From Lepisosteus oculatus (lineage: Eukaryota; Chordata; Actinopteri; Semionotiformes; Lepisosteidae): a stretch of 64,000 nucleotides of DNA. Under the pieces are notes generated by a model. That model saw nothing but the letters and a program-made list of their open reading frames with translations. It was not told the DNA's origin and did no database searches. Shown piece by piece: positions 57,561 to 64,000 of the stretch. A program made the translations under genes and the position numbers. The DNA lies in NCBI RefSeq assembly GCF_040954835.1, contig NC_090705.1:14644436-14708435 (forward strand), given 5' to 3'. Numbering within the stretch: position 1 is the stretch's first letter; every line of letters starts with the position of its first letter.

Positions 57561-58129
57561 TATATGTTTGATCATTTGCAGTGTATATCCAGTCTTATTC
57601 AGCATCCTCACTTTCAATTGGAAAAGCTGTATAATACGCATTGCTAATATAACACAAAATGATTTAAATTAATTTTCTGCAGTGTTTTGCAAATAAAACT
57701 ATAAGAAAATAGAATAAATTACTGATAATATGAATCTTTGTTAAAGTTTATAATGTCTTTACAAATTGGTATTCATATACTGTACATTATTAAATGTTTT
57801 TAATGATGAATGTAAAAAAGACAACCTTGACTTGGAACCTCTTTTGTTAGCACATAAGATTAGCAAATGGAACACAAACTATAACAGACATACACTGCAC
57901 AATATAATGTATGTTTACGCAATTCAGATGTGCCTAGAATAAGTCAAATGGGCATCAGTCTTGAAAGATCACATTCCAGTTTTTAACACAATCCAGAAGT
58001 AGAGCTCTATCTGAGTGGAAAACGGGTAACAAGCAAATCCTTTTGATACCAGTGTGACTAACAGTTTAATTTGGAACAACCACTTCAAAGGAATCTCTGA
58101 ATGTTTTCTACTGTTTTCCCCATAGGGGT

Positions 58130-58500
58130 CCATACATTATTTTATAAATGCATTTCTGTTCTAAATATGTTTTAATGCCATTCTGATTGCCTAATTTCTC
58201 ATGTCAGCAACTCTAGTTTGGAATGAGTTGACACAATTGGACCAGAAGGGCATATGATTATTACTGGATGTAAATGGTAATGCAGCCTGTCTGTTGTGGG
58301 ATGGTTTTAGTTTTAAATATGCCATTTAGTCATATTTGTCTAGTTCATCTACAGGACATGTCAGGATGTGGCACTGATATACAGCTGTGTGGAGGCAATG
58401 ATAGCACTGAATTTAAAGTTAATTGAAAACATTAAAATTGTCTTAATGGAGTTTAGTCATTTGTAGCATATTAAATGTGTTCATGTAAAGGTCTGTATAG
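58130..58500. promoter_or_regulatory. Candidate conserved non-coding element
   Basis: About 370 bp of high-complexity sequence (for example GTTTGGAATGAGTTGACAC, GCAGCCTGTCTGTTGTGGGA, GTTAATTGAAAACATTAAAA) with no repeat similarity. The texture fits a developmental enhancer. Inference only. Confidence 0.3.
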
Positions 58501-60869
58501 TATTATTTGTTCAAAAGGTCATTCTATGGCTGAATATTGAGTTTCCACTAATAAAAAAAAAAGATTTATCCATGCAAATATCTGGTGGCTTAACAATTTA
58601 ACAATTCACATATATTTGCCTGAATAAAATAGAGCATTAATGTAAAATGTGGCTACACTGGTTAATATCTGTATGCATCTAGGGAAAAGTCCACAGTTGT
58701 ATCACATCATAAAACTTTGAGAAACAGTTATGTTTTATAGGAAACCAAAACCAAAAATTGGCAATTGTGTGATGAAAACATAGATTTCTGAACATGTGGT
58801 TTGGGGGCAAATGAGCATTGCTAAAATTAAACTAAACAGTGCTTTAGTTTGCAGATTTGTATGTTAAACTGCAGCTTTTTTCCTCCTTCTAGCAATAGTA
58901 TCTACTTTTCACTTTTAATAAATGCAATCAAACAATAAAATAAAGAATATTCATATAGTTCAAATGTACTGTATGAATGTTTATACAAATGAAAAATCAT
59001 GTTAATAGTACAACTAGGTTTTGTTTTTTAAAAAATAAGAAGAGCTATAAATCAGATAAGATCCCTGCGCCAATCAAACTGAATTGGAACGGCAATGCTT
59101 TGAGCAGGAATGGAACCCAGGCAGGCAAGAATTCTTCCACTTTTCCCACTTTAACAGGTCAAGAGTATTCTGTCATTGTATGACTTACATGGTCGCAGTT
59201 GTTTTTGTTACATATTGTCTTGCCTTAAACCTATTGACATGCACTGCTTTGAACATTTGTAATTTGAAAACAGTATGTCAAAATGTGGAAATATGATATT
59301 GTGAATGTTGGATGAAACTCATGCTTGAATGATGGCTATAGTTTGCAACAAGGCCTAAACCTTAATCAAATGTGTGTAAGGTACTTCAAAAGAAAAGGTA
59401 AAGAAATAATTTATACAATTTATGCTTTTGCTTCGTCAACCAGTGGAAATTCCTTGAAACTAAAGAAGGACTCAAGGTTATACAACCTCACAAAAGAATG
59501 TCTCAAAGGAGACGTGTACATGACTGAGTGTAAAAATAGCATTACCCCACAAGAACCTGTTAAACTAGGGTATACCATGGTTTAAGAACAGCATGCATAG
59601 TACATGATATAATCGATTGCATTACATTTGGTTTCAGCATTATATTGCTTTACAAAATGAGTTTTTTTAATAATGATACACAAGATTTACATTCACTTTA
59701 AATTCACTGCTGCAAAAATGACTATATATTATATGCCTATAGAAAGTAAAAGTAATTTCTGTCAGCATTACTAACAACAAAATAAAAAAAAATGTTACTG
59801 TCAATGTACTGTTCACATGCTTGAGACTAATAAAATTGATTCCCATTCAAAATAAGGTTTTATTTCTTAATAACCCTTTTGTTTGAAAGTCAATTCCAAC
59901 CTCTGACATGATAAAAGCATTACAAACTAACAGTACTTTGATCTGAAGGATTATAGGATTTATTTTCATGCAAAGAGAAATACTAGGATAAGCAAATCAC
60001 AAAAGACTTCTTCAAGTCAGCAGTTTTCATGTATGAACCATTGATTCCTACAGTAGGTGTCTGTAAATTTAGAGAAACCACTAGTGTTTAAGTATGAAGT
60101 TTAGCTTGAACTATAACACTATGTCAAAGCACTTAAGAAAATGTGTTGAAAGAACAAATACTTAAACATGACCCTGACAGTAGAACTTACCTTAAACGGC
60201 TAACAGGAGAAGAAATTTATTAAAAAAGGAACAGAATAACAGGAGTGAGAATGCTTCAATTTTTAAAAAATTGGGCGTAGACTGTGATTAAAAATAATAT
60301 TGTTCCTTCGGGTAGATTATCTATTATTACTGTAAGCATTATCATCAACGTTTGCTTAATGGTTAAACAACGCTTAAAACATTTCTTATTAAGTTTCCTA
60401 CTGCAAAAATAGTTACAAAGCAATTCAATTTACCACTTCAGAAGACGTCTTTTGGATTTGTTATGTCACATGCATATGATGATATGATACATAAAAATAT
60501 ACAAGCATCAAAAGAAAATATGCAGGTAAGAAATGAAAAGAATACAACTTTAATTCCATTGTTGTTTTAATTCTGTGCCAACTGTCTTTGTACTTGATAG
60601 TCAAAATCATAAATGAACTTGCATCATTTTTGTTGTTTTTGTGATGTATTTATCATATATACTGTATGCGTAACAGATTTAACAGATTCTAGAGGATTTT
60701 TTTTTATTTACTGGCATACTGTAAGTGATATCATCAGTTGTAAAGACAGTCTGACAAAGTTCAGAGGTCAGGCATTAGAATGATTATTAAAAAATGTGCA
60801 CAAATGGAAGTTATCTGCACATTGTATGTGCACTATGTAAATGTGTCAAACGTATGAATGGTCCCTGAT

Positions 60870-61930
60870 GTTCCTCTATTCAGTCTGTACAACAACTGCC
60901 ACATCAATTTCTGAGCATCTCTATTCCTTTTCTTCCTCTGTGGATCTCCATCTCTTTACCTATTGATTCCAACCCCAATCTATGTCCCTCTATTGCCAAG
61001 AACCTGTCACGATCATCATACCTCCTTTAGAGGGCGCTCCGACCCTTTTGTATTTTAGTTTTATAACGTACACCTGTCCCTGGTTTTTCCCCGTATTATT
61101 TAAACCCTGTTCCTCTGAAGCTCTGAGCTCAGCATTGGAAGATGGACAGCTGGAAGCCCACCTACCAACAGGTCCAAGAGGGACCCAACGGCATAGGCTT
61201 TCCAAGCACCGGATCACTGCCGTCACCACCCCCCTGTTTGTAATCCCATCCTGTTCCAGCTGTGTTTTCCCTGTTGTCCTTCTCCAGTCACTTCCAGATT
61301 ATCTGCATAGGGTCCTAAACAACACACTTTACGGGAGTCAGGACCAGCTCCCGTGACAGAACCTCACTGTAATATTGACTTTCCTTTATTACTCAAAATA
61401 TATTTATTCCCTGGGACATTCTTGCTGGATACTATTGAATAATATTAATCTGCCCATTCCTTACCAAATACACTGGTAATACTGGTAATTCTGGCCCTGG
61501 TACTCCCCTGCCCATATGATTGTAACTCCTTTATGGTCAAACTCCCTCCTGATGCTTTCTGAACAATCAAACAATTCAAGAATTATGTGGTTCTTCTTGT
61601 ATTTTCTCTTGCTTGTTTTTCTAAAGCTACTCTGTTACTCCAGTTCCACAACTGGATTCTAACTGGATAGCTATAATCACCCATTTCAAAACACTAGTTC
61701 TTGCCTACTCTTTTCTCAGGTTTTTTGCTTCTTGCCAAACTCTTCTCTTTTTCTACCAGACTTTCTGTGCCCCAACTCTGTTTTCTTACTTTCAGAGTTT
61801 GTTCATTCTCAATCTTTGCTCCTCAATAGTGGAATGATCAAATCAGAACTGCTTTGTACCTTAACATAATTTGGTATTTACTCAAATCTCTTCTGTATAA
61901 GGAACTGTGATCTCTCAGTTACTGTATAAT
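60870..61930 (+). mobile_element. Probable decayed LINE-type region hosting the LTR
   Basis: C/T-rich sequence on both sides of the solo LTR. Near 61828-61910 ATAGTGGAATGATCAAATCA, GAACTGC and CTCTTCTGTATAAGGA resemble the C-terminal 'WNdLP..vRta..l..FK..LKt.L' tail of fish non-LTR elements. Too decayed for a firm family. Confidence 0.35.
61005..61358 (+). mobile_element. Solo LTR with 5-bp target-site duplication
   Basis: A 354-bp unit starts TGTCACG (61005) and ends CGTGACA (61358), giving TG...CA ends within 7-bp perfect inverted ends. It is flanked on both sides by GAACC (61000-61004 and 61359-61363). Internally it is GC-richer with CpG, and has CGTATTATTTAAACCCTG around 61092-61109 as a possible TATA region. 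No gag, pol or primer-binding region follows, so this is a solo LTR left by recombination of an LTR retrotransposon, likely Ty3-type by its ends. The open frame 60982-61356 across it is chance. Confidence 0.82.
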
Positions 61931-62379
61931 ATATATCTTCAGTAATTCTTACACTATCATGTGCTGATGTTTTGAATTCTCATACTAGTAATGTAAACTT
62001 GCTAATTGCAGATATTCACTATAAACATGGAACACATACAAACAGGCTGCTTACATACATTACTAATCTGTATCTACATATGGTCTCTTTTCTTTAGTTC
62101 TTACTATTACATTTTCTTTCATGGCATTGCATTACTCTTCCTGCTTGTGCTGTCCTTATTTAATTGACTTAATTTAATCTCAGTTTACTGTTGCTGCATG
62201 TAAGAAATGTAAATTTATAAGAGCAACAAACCTCCAATCTAAATTTGTTGTTAATGACTAAATATTGCATGTGTACTAACATTTTATAAAACAGAAATAG
62301 TTTAGGTAAATCCATTATGCTCATTACCATTTGTCATCCACATGTTTGATCAACAGGAGCTCTACTTTGGACGTCACCG
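61931..62379. other. Gene desert, unassigned
   Basis: AT-rich non-coding sequence, no recognised family. Confidence 0.45.
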
Positions 62380-62960
62380 TACCAGAGATCCACCATTGGA
62401 AGAAAGCTTTAAAATTTGTGATGCATACTAGGTTGTAAATGTGGTGTCAACGGATTCTGTCCTATTACTCTTATCGAACCAATAAATGTATATGTCAGTT
62501 CACTGGTCTCTGAGCCCTAGATGCCACACATTATTCCAGCTCATCCTATAAATATACAATAGAGATCAAGTCAGAGAACAGGGTATCCACTGCATAATTA
62601 TCACATTCTTATCTTGCAAGAAACCCTTTGTTACATGAACAGCATGAGGATTCCTGAAGGAATGTTAAGTCAGGATGAGTCAGAAGGTCAAAAAGTGAGG
62701 TCCCAGGACTTGATTTGTGTTACGCCATGCAGGTTATCATCAATCATTACAAATGGAATTCTGTAGTGACTAGACACCCCTGTCAGCCTCATCATACTTA
62801 GAAGATTGGCCTGTTGTACACAACAATTAACATCTTTCTGCACATCTGTACCACACTTGCTAATGTCCATCTGGGTGGTCTACACAAAACCTTGATTCAT
62901 TGCTAAAGAGTATCTAACACCACAGTGATAGTGTACTGATTTAGTCTACATACGTATACT
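62380..62960 (-). mobile_element. Tc1/mariner transposase remnant
   Basis: Minus-strand segments in order: YSLAMNQGFV (family 'LFSDESRF'), MDISKCGTDVQKDVN, MMRLTGVSSHYRIPFVMID followed by DNLHG (family 'GVmVWagvSshyrTpLv.idGnLn'), then AVDTLFSDLISIVYL and DELE (family 'PWPArSPDLNPIEHvWDeL'). All three catalytic-region motifs are present but substituted and frameshifted; dead copy. No terminal repeats seen. A different lineage from the 41130 and 46854 copies. Confidence 0.75.
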
Positions 62961-64000
62961 GTAGCACAAAGACATTGTTCTCACAATTAGCAGGTAATAT
63001 TTTTCCCCTTTCAGTGTTTTCCTTTCTTGATTTTTGTCAGGTCAACTGATGAAATTACTTCACCTGTGTCATATCAAGTCTCTCATTAATCCGGTTATTT
63101 AGTGCTAATGCAAGAATGACAATTATTCAAGTATATAATGGTCATGATTAACTATCTGATCAATTAAACAAGATGATGCCAAAAACATCTAATCCAGTGA
63201 TTCCTAATTTGGGGGCCATCTTCCCTAGGTGAATTTGAGTTGCTTCAAAGGCGGGTATGAGGAAATGAGAAAACATTTAATGTCAAATTCAGATAAAACA
63301 TTACAAAAAGAGTAGATTGTAATATTTGTTAGCATTAATATTCTGCAAATAAAGAACATCGCCCAGCATACTTGTGTTTTTAGAAGAAAAATCATTATAA
63401 AATACCACAGAACTGCAGTAATAGATACAAACAGAACATATATTTTCAGATTACTTTTAGGAAAGTTCTTTAATAAAAGGTTCTTTGCCAAATTGCAAAC
63501 AGTAGGCCCTTCCTAAGCTATCAAACATTTTTGACCCCTTATTAACAAGAACCCCCACCAAAAATAACTAAAAATGTAAAGAAATCATTATTAATTGCAT
63601 TCAGCAACATCATTTATTAAATAAAACAACATTGAAAAAAGAAAGCCATACAAAAGATTGATATTCTATTAAATTTGTTTAATAGAGAAGCTGTGTTTTC
63701 ACCATAAAGAAGCTGGTAGACTATACATATATAAATCTATAAACTTGTCAAATGCCAAAATGTTCTTCTCACTAAATGGGAGTGAGCAATATTAGAACCA
63801 AATGAGCAATGTACCTTGCATGGACCATGCAATGCTCAGCAATCTTAAATTTACAACACTTAAAATCTATCATAAACTGGAAATTCATGCAGACACACAT
63901 GTAATTATTTCCCTCGACTAGTTGCCTAACTAAAGTAACCATAGGCTAATTTATTTTTCCCCTTTAATCTATATAACACTTGGACACACTGCATGGTTCC
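62961..64000. other. Gene desert, unassigned
   Basis: AT-rich sequence with no gene. ORF 63225-63491 (-) has a hydrophobic stretch but no family resemblance, and composition alone explains it. Confidence 0.45.

Larger units (their letters stand above)
56121..60869. other. Gene desert with candidate enhancers
   Basis: No gene. Short ORFs (56241-56486 minus; 59084-59296 and 59325-59585 plus) show no domain. Three complex stretches are listed separately. Confidence 0.4.

Noticed and set aside
60982..61356. 124-codon ORF at the solo LTR
   Set aside because: It begins in flanking DNA and reads through the LTR to its end; it is not a retroelement protein and has no domain.
1..64000. CRISPR array, bacterial operon or phage-like system
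   Set aside because: Spliced homeobox gene, fish-type transposons and CpG depletion show vertebrate nuclear DNA; no regularly spaced repeats with unique spacers occur.
1..64000. A second Iroquois gene (irx2 or irx4) in the window
   Set aside because: No further homeodomain motif ([18 protein letters not shown]) was found in the other frames outside 20886-21894.

Overview
The window is AT-rich vertebrate DNA with one protein-coding gene, an Iroquois-class TALE homeobox gene read on the + strand. I call it irx1 from the [14 protein letters not shown] start, the TALE homeodomain, the Iro box and the ...LTALSSA C-terminus. Four coding exons (18861-19106, 20886-21894, 22480-22552, 23478-23535) have GT-AG introns, compatible phases and a joined product of 461 residues. 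The transposon population (many Tc1-like elements, a CR1-like LINE, tRNA-derived SINEs, hammerhead-like foldbacks, a TG...CA solo LTR) points to a ray-finned fish, perhaps a non-teleost; the species cannot be fixed from the sequence alone.

Layout: 1-12.8 kb is upstream DNA with hAT, Tc1, SINE and foldback remnants. From about 12.8 to 28 kb lies a block that has kept near-expected CpG frequency although it is AT-rich. It contains irx1 near its centre and almost no recognisable transposons. From 28 to 64 kb is a long gene desert with old LINE, SINE, Tc1 and LTR remnants, separated by stretches of even, complex, TAAT-rich sequence that look like conserved regulatory elements. In vertebrates irx1 sits in the IrxA cluster with irx2 and irx4 in large gene-poor territory; no second irx gene is present here.

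Most notable structure: (1) an unrecognised repeat of about 0.85-1.1 kb present twice in opposite orientation (4960-5805 and 37665-38800); (2) two foldback repeats (2206-2373 and inside irx1 intron 2) whose centres resemble hammerhead-ribozyme cores of Penelope-like elements; (3) a near-perfect 276-bp copied segment inside a SINE, flanked by an 84-bp duplication, looking like a replication template switch; (4) the sharply bounded CpG-retaining domain around irx1; (5) a solo LTR with an intact 5-bp target duplication. All open frames outside irx1 are transposon remnants or chance ORFs as far as I can tell. No tRNA, rRNA or CRISPR was seen.
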